Below, piece by piece: positions 45,863 through 56,500 of a DNA stretch of 64,000 nucleotides (positions are counted from its first letter, which is position 1; every line of letters begins with the position of its first letter). The stretch is from NCBI RefSeq assembly GCF_024453815.1, contig NZ_CP072934.1:558001-622000 (forward strand), given 5' to 3'. This DNA comes from Corynebacterium pseudogenitalium (GTDB taxonomy: Bacteria; Actinomycetota; Actinomycetes; Mycobacteriales; Mycobacteriaceae). The notes beneath the pieces were generated by a model. The model had not been told where the DNA came from and did not search any database. It saw only the letters and a list, made by a program, of their open reading frames with translations. The translations under genes were made by a program, and so were the position numbers.

Positions 45863-47074
45863 TTAGGAGAGGTTCGTGTTGAGAACGACGATCTCCTCGC
45901 CGCGCTTTTCTACGATCGTGGTGCCGGCGGAGTCGATGTAAACGGGGCCGGTGTATCCGCCACGATCGACGGGGATGATCTTCTCCACCTTGTTGTCGTC
46001 CCAGTTGGCGACGGCGATGCCGGTGTCGGAGGCGTAGAGCAGGCGCTCGCCGGCGGGGAAGCCGGTGCCAAGCGCGCCCTGGAACACGCCGGTAACGCTC
46101 AGGCGGGAGGGCTCCATGAGCAGCAGGGTGTCGCCTTCGTGGTACGTCATGTGGTGGGGCAGGTCGGCGACGGGGAGGACGTCGACAATTTGGTCGATCT
46201 TCTGCGGGCCGTCCAGTGGCGGGATTTCGGAGGCGGCGAGGTCGTTGCCGTCCTTGTCGTAGGTGCGGACTTTGTGGCTGTCTGGGTCGTAGATCGCGGC
46301 CGCGTCCTGGGACACCGCGACGAGGTAGGCGTTCTCGGAGATGTCGACGCTTTCGTACATCTCGGGCTCACGGGAGTCCTCGGGAGTGGTGTTCTGGAAC
46401 TTGAGCTTGGGGCCGTCGTCGCAGTACTCCGTGGTCGCCATAATGTCGGTGCGGGTCAGCGCGGAGTTGATGGTGCAGGATTCGGGCTGCATGTCCGGCT
46501 CCTGCGGGGCCTCGTTGTAGCCGTACTCGACGGTCTTGACCATGTCGGAGCGCCACAGCTCGACGCGGTGGGAGCTGACGTAGCCGACGCGGTCGTTCGA
46601 CTGCACTCGCGTAATTACCTCGGGTGCGATGGCGGAGCGTGTGCCCGCGTACTCGCCGGTGAGCGCGTTAATCGTGACGACGTCCCCACAGCCAGCATTG
46701 TCGCGGTATGCGGCGACGACCTTGTCCCACGCATGGCCGAGCAGGCATAGCTCGTTCGGGCGCTTGTAGGTCCAAGCGGTGTCGCCGGTTGGGGTGGTTG
46801 CGGTGATGGTGCCGTCGTTGTAGGTGATGATCATGCCTGCAGCGATAACGGGTTGGACGCCGGGGGAGGTGTCCGGAAGGCGGAAGGCTTCCTCGACCTT
46901 CGAGGGGACGACGGCGAGGCGTCCCGCGTTCTCATATTCCTCCGCCGCCGGCTCCAGGTGAGAGCTGCGGATCGGTGCGGTGAAAAACGCGATGGCAAGG
47001 AGGATGATCGCGATCGCGGTGATGACTGCGGTCGCGATCAAGTCGTTGCGGGTGCGACGTAGGGGCTGACTCAA
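45863..47074 (-). CDS. Membrane-anchored propeller-like protein (Rv3212 type)
   Basis: The product has 403 residues. A single N-terminal membrane helix (LIATAVITAIAIILLAIAFF, about 12-31) is followed by an extracytoplasmic domain of repeated short beta motifs (TGDTAWTYKR, AGCGDVVTINALTGEY), like PQQ-type propellers. Rv3212-like genes follow rhlE in mycobacteria. The start is TTG 47074 overlapping the rhlE stop, so translation is likely coupled. The function is unknown. Confidence 0.78.
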   Translation of the reverse strand: MSQPLRRTRNDLIATAVITAIAIILLAIAFFTAPIRSSHLEPAAEEYENAGRLAVVPSKVEEAFRLPDTSPGVQPVIAAGMIITYNDGTITATTPTGDTAWTYKRPNELCLLGHAWDKVVAAYRDNAGCGDVVTINALTGEYAGTRSAIAPEVITRVQSNDRVGYVSSHRVELWRSDMVKTVEYGYNEAPQEPDMQPESCTINSALTRTDIMATTEYCDDGPKLKFQNTTPEDSREPEMYESVDISENAYLVAVSQDAAAIYDPDSHKVRTYDKDGNDLAASEIPPLDGPQKIDQIVDVLPVADLPHHMTYHEGDTLLLMEPSRLSVTGVFQGALGTGFPAGERLLYASDTGIAVANWDDNKVEKIIPVDRGGYTGPVYIDSAGTTIVEKRGEEIVVLNTNLS

Positions 47075-48396
47075 CGCCGTTTCCTTCCTGAGCGGTTCGT
47101 TCCACGTCTCGTGGAGGGTGTTCTCTCGCCCGAGCGTTGCGGGCGTGCTCCGAGCACTTTACGCGGTTTGCCCACCGTGGATAAAGCCGAGTCCGGAATG
47201 TCCAGGGCCTCGAAGAGCTCTTCGGAGGTGGAAAACCACGTTGGGGGCTGGGGCTTGTCGAGGGAAAGTTCCTCGTTGATTGCTTCCCATTTCGCTGTTT
47301 CGTCGAGGTCGGCCATGGTCACGGCGGTGCCGGAGTGCCCTGCGCGCCCGGTGCGGCCGATGCGGTGGACGTAGGTCATTGGGTCGTCGGGGACTTGGTA
47401 GTTGATCACGTGGGTGACGTCGTCGACGTCGATGCCGCGTGCTGCAACATCGGTGGCGACAAGGATTTCGACGTCCCCTTCGCGGAAGGCGTTCAGGGAG
47501 GCCTCGCGCGCACCCTGCCCAAGGTCGCCGTGGACGGCACCGACGGAGAAGCCACGCTGGCCGAGGTCGTCGGCGACGCGCGCGGCGGAGCGCTTCGTGC
47601 GGGTAAAGATGATGGTTTTGCCGCGGCCGTTGGCCTGCAGGACGCGCGCGAGCACCTCGGGTTTGTCCATGTGGTGGGCGTAGAACACGACCTGTTTGGT
47701 GCTTTCGTGGGTGGAGGCGGCTTCCTCGCCTTGCTCGGCGCGGATGTGGATCGGCGTGTTCATCTTGGAGCGCGCCAGCTGCAGGATCTGGCCGGGCATG
47801 GTCGCGGAGAACAGCATCGTTTGCAGTTGGTCAGGTAGGGCGGACCACAGCGTTTCGATGTCGGGCAAAAAGCCCATGTCGAGCATCTCGTCGGCTTCGT
47901 CGAGGACGAGGATCGCCACGTGGCTGAGCTGCAGCTCGCCCTGGTGGTAGAGGTCGATGAGGCGGCCGGGCGTGCCCACGACGACGTCGACGCCCTTGTG
48001 CAGCGCGTCGATCTGCTCCTGGTAGGGCCGCCCGCCGTAGATGGTGGCGACGCGCACCGGGGTGTACTTCGCTGCCCGCTCCAGGTCGTCGCCGACCTGC
48101 ACGGCGAGCTCGCGGGTGGGGACGACCACGAGGGCGCGGGGTGTGCCGTCGAGTTCGGCGATGGTGGCGTCGTCAAATACTCGGTCGAGCAACGGGATGC
48201 CGAAGCCGTAGGTTTTGCCCATTCCCGTGCGGGCTTGGCCGATGATGTCGCGGCCGTCGAGCGCGAGGGGGATCGCAAGTTCCTGGATGGAAAATGTGCG
48301 ATGGATATCGAGCTCCTCGAGGGCATCGATGAGTTCGGCGGCGACCCCTAGCTCATGAAAATCGGGTGACTGTTCTCTAGCAGCTGATTTGGACAC
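47071..48396 (-). CDS. rhlE: DEAD-box RNA helicase (RhlE type)
   Basis: The product has 441 residues. Motifs are the Q-motif (FSIQELAIPLAL), Walker A ARTGMGKT, PTRELAVQ, TPGRLIDL, DEAD in VLDEADEMLDMGF, SAT in FSATMP, ATDVAARGIDVDDV and HRIGRTGRAG. A basic C-terminal tail ends RRGTNRSGRKRR. It unwinds RNA in decay or ribosome assembly. GTG 48396 lies 6 nt after TAAGAT (minus strand). Confidence 0.94.
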   Translation of the reverse strand: MSKSAAREQSPDFHELGVAAELIDALEELDIHRTFSIQELAIPLALDGRDIIGQARTGMGKTYGFGIPLLDRVFDDATIAELDGTPRALVVVPTRELAVQVGDDLERAAKYTPVRVATIYGGRPYQEQIDALHKGVDVVVGTPGRLIDLYHQGELQLSHVAILVLDEADEMLDMGFLPDIETLWSALPDQLQTMLFSATMPGQILQLARSKMNTPIHIRAEQGEEAASTHESTKQVVFYAHHMDKPEVLARVLQANGRGKTIIFTRTKRSAARVADDLGQRGFSVGAVHGDLGQGAREASLNAFREGDVEILVATDVAARGIDVDDVTHVINYQVPDDPMTYVHRIGRTGRAGHSGTAVTMADLDETAKWEAINEELSLDKPQPPTWFSTSEELFEALDIPDSALSTVGKPRKVLGARPQRSGERTPSTRRGTNRSGRKRR

Positions 48397-48474
48397 GCCC
48401 TCATCTTAGCTGTAGGCCGTTACAATGGATTGACATCCGTGAAGATGAACAACGATAAGGACGGAAACGAACAT

Positions 48475-48699
48475 ATGGATATCAAGATCGGTCTTGCAGA
48501 CACCGCACGTGAGCTCTCCATCGCGATTGCTGAGGGGCACGAGAATGTGCTCAATACGGTGAAGCAGGCGATTGAGGACCAAACTCCGACGGTGACGCTG
48601 GAGGATGACAAGGGAAAGAAGTACTTGGTGCGCACCGAGAAGATTGCGTACGTTGAGCTTGGCTCTGCGCAGGCTCGTTCCGTTGGGTTCATGCGTTAA
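48475..48699 (+). CDS. DUF3107 family protein
   Basis: About 74 residues: DIKIGLADTARELSIAIAE at the start, KYLVRTEKIAYVELGS near the end. It is a small, conserved actinobacterial protein of unknown function, located here between rhlE and a DUF3152 gene as in mycobacteria. TACAAT (48421-48426) is a likely -10. ATG 48475 fits the family start better than GTG 48430. Confidence 0.82.
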   Translation: MDIKIGLADTARELSIAIAEGHENVLNTVKQAIEDQTPTVTLEDDKGKKYLVRTEKIAYVELGSAQARSVGFMR

Positions 48700-48719
48700 A
48701 ACCCGCTACATTTACGACC

Positions 48720-49670
48720 ATGAAGAACAATCACGACACCGACGTTTTCGAGGATTGGGACTTTGAGGACGACGGTGAGTTCACCGCGGTAGACCCGGAA
48801 GCGGAGGGTCGGCTTGTGCGCTTCGCCCGCGAGTACGGGTGGCGCGCCTACGCGATTCCGGTGTTGGCTGTGCTGACGGTGTTCGTGATTGTGAACATGC
48901 TGCAAAACCCCGACGGGGAGGTGTTTGCGGGAAGCGCTGGTGACAGCGCGGTCGAGCAGCCTGACGGTGACGAAGCCTCGCGCACGGTGAGTGTGCTGCC
49001 GGAGGGCCAACAGGACGTACTGCAGTTGCCGCCGGGAGGTCCGTTCACGGAGACTGGCGAGGGCACCTTCTACGAGGTTGGCCACCCTGGGATGCAGGCT
49101 GGCAAGGGGGATGAGCTCACGGTCCGCTTTGTTGTTGAGGTGGAGCATGGGCTCGACACGGCACTGTACGGGGGCAATGAGGCTGTCGCCGCGCTTGTCG
49201 ACGCCACCTTGAGCGACCCCCGTGGCTGGACCAACGACCCGCGCTTCCGGTTTGAACACGTCACGGCGGCCGATGAGCCATCGCTGAAGATTCGGCTCGC
49301 GTCCGCGGCGACAACGCGGGAGCTGTGCGGCGTGCACCTTGAAATGGAGACCAGCTGCCGCACCCGCGTGACCGGTGAGGACACGGTCATTTTGAACGAG
49401 GCCCGCTGGGTCCGGGGTGCTGCGCCCTACGAGGGGGATCTGGGCCGCTACCGCCAGTACCTGATCAATCACGAGGTTGGCCATGCGCTCGGCTTCGCGC
49501 ACCACGAGCCGTGCCCGGAAAATGGCGTGCTGGCGCCGGTGATGATGCAGCAGACGCTGAGCTTGAACAATGCGCAGCTGTACTCCTTTGATAAGGAAGA
49601 GGTGTACCCGGATAACCAGGACACCTGCAGGTCGAACCCGTGGCCGTACCCGCGCCCGGCAGTGTTGTAA
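48720..49670 (+). CDS. DUF3152 membrane-anchored metzincin-like protein
   Basis: The product has 316 residues. A cytoplasmic acidic N terminus, one helix (YAIPVLAVLTVFVIVNML, about 44-62) and an exported DUF3152 domain follow one another. The domain has a full zinc motif HEVGHALGFAH (H251, H255, H261, E252) and a Met-rich PVMMQQT after it, so it is likely an active peptidase. ATG 48720 follows TACATT by 7 nt (leaderless-type). The role is unknown. Confidence 0.85.
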   Translation: MKNNHDTDVFEDWDFEDDGEFTAVDPEAEGRLVRFAREYGWRAYAIPVLAVLTVFVIVNMLQNPDGEVFAGSAGDSAVEQPDGDEASRTVSVLPEGQQDVLQLPPGGPFTETGEGTFYEVGHPGMQAGKGDELTVRFVVEVEHGLDTALYGGNEAVAALVDATLSDPRGWTNDPRFRFEHVTAADEPSLKIRLASAATTRELCGVHLEMETSCRTRVTGEDTVILNEARWVRGAAPYEGDLGRYRQYLINHEVGHALGFAHHEPCPENGVLAPVMMQQTLSLNNAQLYSFDKEEVYPDNQDTCRSNPWPYPRPAVL

Positions 49671-49724
49671 GTGCTGTAGTTGTTGTAGTTATAAACAGGC
49701 GACGAGAGGAAGGCGAGCTGCGCT

Positions 49725-50468
49725 GTGACTATTCCCGAGCATGTGTTGTCGGCGTTTCAGGTTGATGGGGAGGCGGCGTCGACACCTGATGCTGCCTGGG
49801 GTGAGGCGAAGAGATTTGGGCGCATTGTGATTTCGCAGGCTGCGCCGACGGCGGCGTGGTCGGGCAAGGTGCGTGAGCGCATCGCTGACCACCTTGAGGG
49901 GGTGCACGTTGCGCGTCCGGTGCGTGCGACGGACGGGCGCTTCGTGGTGGCTGGCTTCGTGGCCAACGAGTTCTCGCCGGGTGCGCCGGCGGCCCGCGTG
50001 GATGAGGCCGTGGCGGCGGCGCTTGCGCTGGAGCGCGCGCTGCAGCAGGCCGAGGTGGTGCAGGAGCTGCCCGAACGCGATAGCTCTGACGTGATCGCAG
50101 AGGCGGATCGCGGCGCGTGGAAGGGGCACGAGGATGCCAGTGCTGAGGGGCTGTGTGTGGCGCACGTGGATGTGCTCTCCCACACGCTGTTTTCGGGCTA
50201 CGCCGCGCCTGTGCTGACGGATCTTGTACCTTCGGCGCGGCTTCGCCCGAGGGGGTATTCGGCTGCCGTCGTAATTGTCGACGCCCTGCTCGCCGGGGCT
50301 GTCGATCCGCGAATCGTCGAGCGCTGGTCCCACATTCCGGACCTTGTGTTCCTGGCGGGGCGCGCGTTGGATTTCCGGATGCGGATGGCGCAGCACGACG
50401 GAACGTTCCAGAATGCGAACGCGCGTTCGAAATTTTCGGAGGTTTCCGAGCTCCTTATGTCCCGCTAA
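49725..50468 (+). CDS. TIGR02569 family protein
   Basis: The product has 247 residues. It opens EHVLSAFQVDG and contains HVARPVRATDGRFVVAGFVANEF, the pattern of the TIGR02569 family found just upstream of adnAB in actinobacteria. The fold may be related to aminoglycoside-phosphotransferase-like proteins, but key kinase motifs are not evident. GTG 49725 has GAGGAAGG upstream. Synteny suggests a link to the DNA repair genes. Confidence 0.78.
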   Translation: MTIPEHVLSAFQVDGEAASTPDAAWGEAKRFGRIVISQAAPTAAWSGKVRERIADHLEGVHVARPVRATDGRFVVAGFVANEFSPGAPAARVDEAVAAALALERALQQAEVVQELPERDSSDVIAEADRGAWKGHEDASAEGLCVAHVDVLSHTLFSGYAAPVLTDLVPSARLRPRGYSAAVVIVDALLAGAVDPRIVERWSHIPDLVFLAGRALDFRMRMAQHDGTFQNANARSKFSEVSELLMSR

Positions 50469-50477
50469 CATGCCACA

Positions 50478-53400
50478 ATGGTGGGCATGAATGACCAGCA
50501 GTCCACCACACCCCGCGCGTTTTTAGTCCCGCGCGAACACCAAGCGCACGATAGAACGTGGTCGCAGCCACTTCCCACCGAGGGGTTATGGAAGGTAACC
50601 GGCCAGGCGGGTTCGGGGGTGACCAGCTTTCTCATCGATACGTTTGTGGCGTCGGCGAAGCGGCAGTCGGACGCGGAGGGCGTCTTGTTCTTGACGGATT
50701 CGAAGGAGTCCGCCGCGCGGATCAGGGCGGAGATTTCGGAGCGGCTCGCTGATACTGACTTTGTTGCCGACGGCCCGATGGTGCGCTCTGTGCATTCCCT
50801 GGCGTTTGCCGTGCTGCGGGAGCAGCAGGAACAGCTGCGCCTGATTTCTGGCGCGGAGCAGGACGCGGTCATCCGCCAATTGCTGCAGGGGCATGTTGAG
50901 GATGGCCGGGGGAGCTGGCCTGCGGAGCTGCGCCCGGCATTGCCGATGGTGGGCTTTGCGCGCCAGCTGCGTGACTTTTTGCTGCGCGCGATCGAGCGCG
51001 GGCTGGACGCTGAGCAGCTCAAGGTGCTCGGAGCCCGCTACGGGCAGGGGATTTGGAGCGCGGCCGGCGACTTTTTGGAGGAATACCAGCAGGTCATGGC
51101 GCTGACCGGGACGGTGCGTTACTCGGCATCCGAGCTGATTGCCAGGGCGCTCGACGTGCCGTTGGGACGGACGTGGCACACCGTGATTGTGGACGACGCC
51201 CAGCATCTCTCGCCCGCGGCGGCAAAGTTCGTGCAGCGCCTGCTGCAGGGGGCCACACTCGGGGTTGTGGGTGGTGACTTGGATCAGTCCGTCTACCAGT
51301 TCCGCGGGGCAAGCCCGGAGTTCTTTGCCACGCTGGGGGGCCTTGAGCACACGGTGATTGACTTGGGGCAGACGCGGCGTGCGCCGGAGGTCTCGGTGGC
51401 GCTAGCGCAGACGCCGACGGCGCAGCTCGCGGCGGTGGCGGACGCACTTCGTCGCGCGCACCTCGAGGAGGAGGTCGCGTTTCGGGATATGGCGGTCATT
51501 GTGCGTTCGTCAGGGATGATTCAGCCATTCCGCCGCGCGCTGTTGCACGCGGGCGTGCCGGTCGCCCTGAATCCGACGGATGTGGTGCTCAGCGAGCAAC
51601 GTATTGTTGCCTCGCTGCTGCTTGGGTTGCAGTCGCTGTACACACCGCTGACGGTTGAGCAGTGGCGTGACCTGCTGCTTGGGCCCATCGGTGGTACGGA
51701 CCCGGTGACGCTGCGCCGCCTGTTGCGCGGCCTGCGGCGTTGGAAACCAGAGGCGCGTGCGGAGGAAACGCTGCGTGACCTTGTTGTTTCCAAGGCAGAG
51801 CTGCCGGATTTCGGCGAGGTACTCACTGACCGTGAGCTGCAGATGCTGCACCGCATCCGCCAGGTGTTGGATGCCGCCAGGGAGGTCTACGACGCTGACG
51901 GCAGCGTCGAGGAGGTGTTGTGGGCGCTGTGGAACGCCACGGGTTTGGCAGATCACCTCACTGCGGTTGCGCTTCGGGGCGGCACGACGGGCTCGCAGGC
52001 TGACCGGGATCTGGATGCGGTCATGGCGCTATTCGACGCCGCCGGTGACTTCACCGAGCGTAAAACCCAGGGTGGGCTCGAGCTGTTCGTGAACAGCATG
52101 TTGGAGCAGGAACTGCCCACCGGTGTGCGCGATCGCCGAGCGGCCACGCCGGACGCAGTGGCGCTGTTGACCGCGCACGGCGCGGTGGGCAGGCAGTTTA
52201 GCCGTGTTGTCGTTGCCGGTGTGCAGGACCTCGAGTGGCCGAGCCTGGGCGAGACCGGCTCGATTTTCGGCCAGCAGGATCTGGTGGACCTGGTTGACCA
52301 CGACGTGGATCCCGCCACCCCGGTGTCGCACTTGCGCGAGCGCCTCGAGGAGGAGCGTCGCCTGTTCCACGTGGCGTTGACCCGCGCGACGGAGCGCGTC
52401 CTGGTCACGGCAGTCGACCAGACTGACGGCGAGGAGGTCATCGAGCCGTCCCGGTTCATTGAGGAGCTCTGCGAGGAAACCGGCATATCCCCGCAGCTGG
52501 TGACGCTGTCCGCGGAGGACGCCGCGGCTGGGGATGACGGTGCGGAGGCCACGGTTGTGCGCGTACTGTCCCGCGATGATTTCCTGGGGGAGTTACGCCG
52601 CACACTCGCGGACGAGGAACACAGTACGGAGGCAGACCGGCGCCAGGCCGCGCGCCAGATTGCGCGGCTGGTGGAGGCCGGGGTGCCGCTCGCGGACCCG
52701 GAGCAGTGGTGGACCACCACGGAGCCTTCGACGGATGAGCCCGTTGAAGGGCAACGTTCGCTGTCGCCGTCGAGGATTGAGGCGCTGTTGAAGTGCCCGA
52801 TGAGCTCGGTGCTCGAGCGCACTCTCGGTTTTGATAGCTCGATGCCGATGGTGATCGGATCGATCGTGCACGCCTACTTCGAGGCCCTCGGCCGAGGCGT
52901 GCCGGAAGAGCAGGCTCGGATGCACACGCTGGCGACCTACCGCGCGATTGTTGACGCCCCCGCGTGGCAGGCCGAGGCCCAAGTCCGCGACTTCGAGGCG
53001 ATGCTGGAGCGCACCAACAAGTGGTGGGAAAACCGCGCTAAGAAGTTCGAAGTTGTGGGCATGGAGGTACCGATCTCCGTGCAGGTCACAGACGACGTCC
53101 ATATCCGTGGGCGAGCCGACCGGCTGGATAAGGAAGAAAGCGGCAGCGTGCACATCGTCGATCTCAAGACTGGCTCGACGATGCTTTCCGTAGATAGCGC
53201 GAAGGAGTGCGAGCAGCTCATGGCGTACCAGCTTGCGCTGAGCCACGGGCAGCTCATCGGTGAGGGCGACGATCTTCGCGTTGTGACGTCCACCGATGGG
53301 CAGGAGGGCCTGGACGTTGGTGGGGCGGCGCTCGTGTACTCGAAGCACGGAACGAACGCCGCAACCACGCGCGAGCAACCGCGCAAAGAAGAGGAAGAAC

Positions 53401-53549
53401 TCGAGTACTTCACCGAACTCATTGCACCGCTGCCCGGCAAGACAACAGGGCCGCAACTCGAAGCGCAGGCGGGCAAGCACTGCGATTACTGCGCTGTGCG
53501 CGCGCTGTGCCCGGTCCAGATCGAAGGGACGATGATTTACAATGGCTGA
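50478..53549 (+). CDS. adnA: AdnA subunit of the AdnAB helicase-nuclease, Walker A variant
   Basis: The product has 1023 residues. UvrD-like motor motifs occupy the first ~650 residues (VIVDDAQHLSP, GGDLDQSVYQFRGAS, LFHVALTRATERVLVT). A RecB-type nuclease follows, with HIVDLKTGSTM. The Fe-S cysteines are in LLKCPMSS and GKHCDYCAVRALCP. AdnAB resects double-strand breaks in mycobacteria. The Walker A reads GQAGSGVTS (residues 42-50) with Val48 in place of Lys. TAACAT ends 6 nt before ATG 50478. It overlaps adnB by 8 bp. Confidence 0.93.
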   Translation: MVGMNDQQSTTPRAFLVPREHQAHDRTWSQPLPTEGLWKVTGQAGSGVTSFLIDTFVASAKRQSDAEGVLFLTDSKESAARIRAEISERLADTDFVADGPMVRSVHSLAFAVLREQQEQLRLISGAEQDAVIRQLLQGHVEDGRGSWPAELRPALPMVGFARQLRDFLLRAIERGLDAEQLKVLGARYGQGIWSAAGDFLEEYQQVMALTGTVRYSASELIARALDVPLGRTWHTVIVDDAQHLSPAAAKFVQRLLQGATLGVVGGDLDQSVYQFRGASPEFFATLGGLEHTVIDLGQTRRAPEVSVALAQTPTAQLAAVADALRRAHLEEEVAFRDMAVIVRSSGMIQPFRRALLHAGVPVALNPTDVVLSEQRIVASLLLGLQSLYTPLTVEQWRDLLLGPIGGTDPVTLRRLLRGLRRWKPEARAEETLRDLVVSKAELPDFGEVLTDRELQMLHRIRQVLDAAREVYDADGSVEEVLWALWNATGLADHLTAVALRGGTTGSQADRDLDAVMALFDAAGDFTERKTQGGLELFVNSMLEQELPTGVRDRRAATPDAVALLTAHGAVGRQFSRVVVAGVQDLEWPSLGETGSIFGQQDLVDLVDHDVDPATPVSHLRERLEEERRLFHVALTRATERVLVTAVDQTDGEEVIEPSRFIEELCEETGISPQLVTLSAEDAAAGDDGAEATVVRVLSRDDFLGELRRTLADEEHSTEADRRQAARQIARLVEAGVPLADPEQWWTTTEPSTDEPVEGQRSLSPSRIEALLKCPMSSVLERTLGFDSSMPMVIGSIVHAYFEALGRGVPEEQARMHTLATYRAIVDAPAWQAEAQVRDFEAMLERTNKWWENRAKKFEVVGMEVPISVQVTDDVHIRGRADRLDKEESGSVHIVDLKTGSTMLSVDSAKECEQLMAYQLALSHGQLIGEGDDLRVVTSTDGQEGLDVGGAALVYSKHGTNAATTREQPRKEEEELEYFTELIAPLPGKTTGPQLEAQAGKHCDYCAVRALCPVQIEGTMIYNG

Positions 53550-56500
53550 TTTCACACCCCAGGAACTCTTCCAGGCGCTCGGGGACGCATTTCCCCCTAG
53601 TAGCCAGCAGGCCGACGTAATTGGTGCCGAGCCGGGACCGATGCTGGTCGTGGCCGGTGCTGGTGCGGGCAAGACGAAGACGATGGCGGACCGCGTGGTG
53701 TGGCTCGTCGCCAACGGGTATGTGCGGCCGGAGGAAGTCCTCGGCTTGACGTTTACCCGCAAGGCGGCCCGCGAGCTGGGGCAGCGGATCCGGAACCGGC
53801 TGCAGGCGTTGGCTCGTCACCGGGAGCTCGTACGGGAGCTTGATCCTTCGGGCGCGCTGGCGGAAAGCTTGGAGGTTATCGCGCCGACTGTTGCTACGTA
53901 TGACTCGTACGCGGGCGAGCTCGTTCGCGACTACGGTCTGCTCGTCCCGGTGGAGCCGGATGCGCGCCTGATTACGCAGGCTGAGCTGCACGCGATCGCC
54001 GTCGAAGTCGTGAGCAATTACAACAAACCACTCATCGCGGAAGGTGCCCCTGCCCCCGCGATGAGCACAGTGGTGGAGGACCTACTGAAGCTCACCACGG
54101 CGATGGGCAACGCACTGGCAGACCCAAACGATATTTACGAGGCCGCGGAGATCTTCCTGAAAGAGACGGAATCGCTACCGAAGTCGCCGCGGAGTAAAAC
54201 CGAGTTCTGCAAGACCATGACGGGGTGGCGCAACAAGCAGCGCCAGCGCCAGTTGATGTTGCCGCTGGTTGAGGAGCTTAACGCGGCGCTGCGTGAGCGT
54301 GGTGTGGTCACGTTCAACGAGCAAATGAACATTGCGGCCACGCTCGCGGAGCAGCACGCGTCCGTCGGTGCTGCGCAGCGGCAGAGGTACCGCGTGGTCA
54401 TGCTCGACGAGTACCAGGACACCTCGCATTCGCAACGAGTGTTGCTGCGCAGCCTGTTCGGCGAGGGGCAGGACCCCACGTTGACGGTGACTGCGGTGGG
54501 CGACCCGATGCAGGCAATCTACGGCTGGCGCGGGGCGACGTCGGAAAACCTCGCGGCATTCGTGGAGGATTTCCCTGCCGCGGGCGGTGTGCCGGCGCAG
54601 AAGAAGCAGCTCACCATCTCCTGGCGTAACCCGAGCAAGGTGCTTGAGATGGCGAACCAGGTCTCCACCGCGATCCTTGGCAGCGGGGAAGATCGAGCCG
54701 TCGCGCCCCTGGAACCACGCAAAGACGCTGCGGCAGGCGACGTGGAGATGCAGTTCTTCCAGCGGGAGGAGGAAGAAATTGAGTTCGTTGCCGACGCGCT
54801 GCAGCAGCAGTTTGAGCAGGGCGGTAAGCTCTCGGCCGCGGTGCTGACCAGGAAGAACAGGCATGCGCAGCCGATCGCCCAGGCGCTTGAGGCCCGCGGT
54901 GTGCCGTATGAGATCGTGGGGCTCGGCGGCTTGCTGGATACCCCGGAGGTGCAGGACACGTTGGCTGTGGCCACGATGTTGGTCCGCCCTGAGGATTCTG
55001 AGGCGGCACTGCGCGTGCTGGGTGGGCCGTCAGTCGGGCTCGGGCTGGCGGATATGGAGGCGCTCGCCGCGCGTGCCAAGAACCTGCAAGCCCGCGCGGA
55101 CGGTCCGGCCGCGGAGGAGGAAGCAGCCAGGCTGGTGCCCGCGGACCCGGAGGAGCGCCTCATCGAGGAGCTGACGCAGCTTGCACTCGAGGCGGAGGCG
55201 CTGAAGATACAGTCGGCGAAGCCCGCAGGCCTGGCGGACGCGGTGGCGGACCTGGGCGAGCCAGAGCGCTACAGCGAGGAAGGCTACAAGCGCCTGCAGC
55301 TGCTGGCGTCACGGCTGCGACAGCTGCGGCGCAATTCGCTGGGTAAGCGGCTCAGTGACCTGTTCGCGGACATCATCGAGGTCTTCGGTATTCGCGTTGA
55401 GGTGCTGGCGCGGCGCTCGTCGGCGGGCACGGTGCACTTGGACCAGCTGCTGCACTACGTCGAGGAATACCCGGGCACGAGCGTGGAAGCGCTGCTGGAC
55501 TACTTCGAGTTGGCGAAGCAGCAGGAGGACGGGCTTGCGCCGGGTAACGTCACCGTGCGCGGGGACCGCGTGCAGATCCTGACGGTGCACAAGGCGAAGG
55601 GCCTGGAGTGGGATACCGTCGCTGTGTTGCACGCGGATAAGGACACCTACAGCTCAAAGATTGAGACCTTCCTTGCCCAGATCCCATTCCTGCAGCCTGA
55701 GACGTTCGGCGACCCAGACATCTACGAGGAGTTCGCAGAGGTAGAGCACCGCACGCAGTTTAAGAACGCTGCCAATGCGTGGCGCAAGCACATCGGCGAG
55801 GATCTCGCTGAGGAGCAGGCGCGCCTGTTCTACGTGGCTATCACACGTACGGAAAACAGGCTGTTGCTTACCGGGTCGAACATCTCTCTGGGAGGCAAAA
55901 AGAATACGAACGGGCCGTACGAGCACTTCGCGGCGTTCGAGGGCCTCGAGCTGCCGGAGCAGGTCGAGGACGAGGATGCAGAGAAAACGGTACAGCAGCC
56001 GGAGGTGGCCGTCGGCACGTGGCCTGTGCAGTCTTACGAAGCCGCGCACGCCGCGAGTAGCCAGGCCACTCGCCCGAGTGAGCTGGTCAGGGATGCGCTC
56101 GAGACCGAAATCGCGCCCGCTGCCGGCGAGCTCTACGAGCTGTGGGAGCGCGACGCCACCGCGCTCATCGAGGAACACAAGGCGGCGCAGTCGCCGGACG
56201 TGCCCGTCATGCTGCCCGGTGAGCTGACCGCCTCGGACGTGGTGGCCATGCAGGCGGACGTGGAACAGTTCGCGCGCCGGGCACGTCGCCCGGTGCCGTT
56301 CAAGCCGAACCAGTACGCGAAGCGCGGCACCGCATTCCACGAGTGGATCGAGGATTTCTACGGTGCGCACCCGCTGCTCACTGAGGACGAGCTGCCGGGC
56401 ATGGGCGAGTTTGAGGTGGATCCGTCGACGCTGCAGAAGCTGAAAGCCAACTTCGAGAACAGTCACTGGGCGTCGAAGACGCCGACGCACGTGGAGTGCC

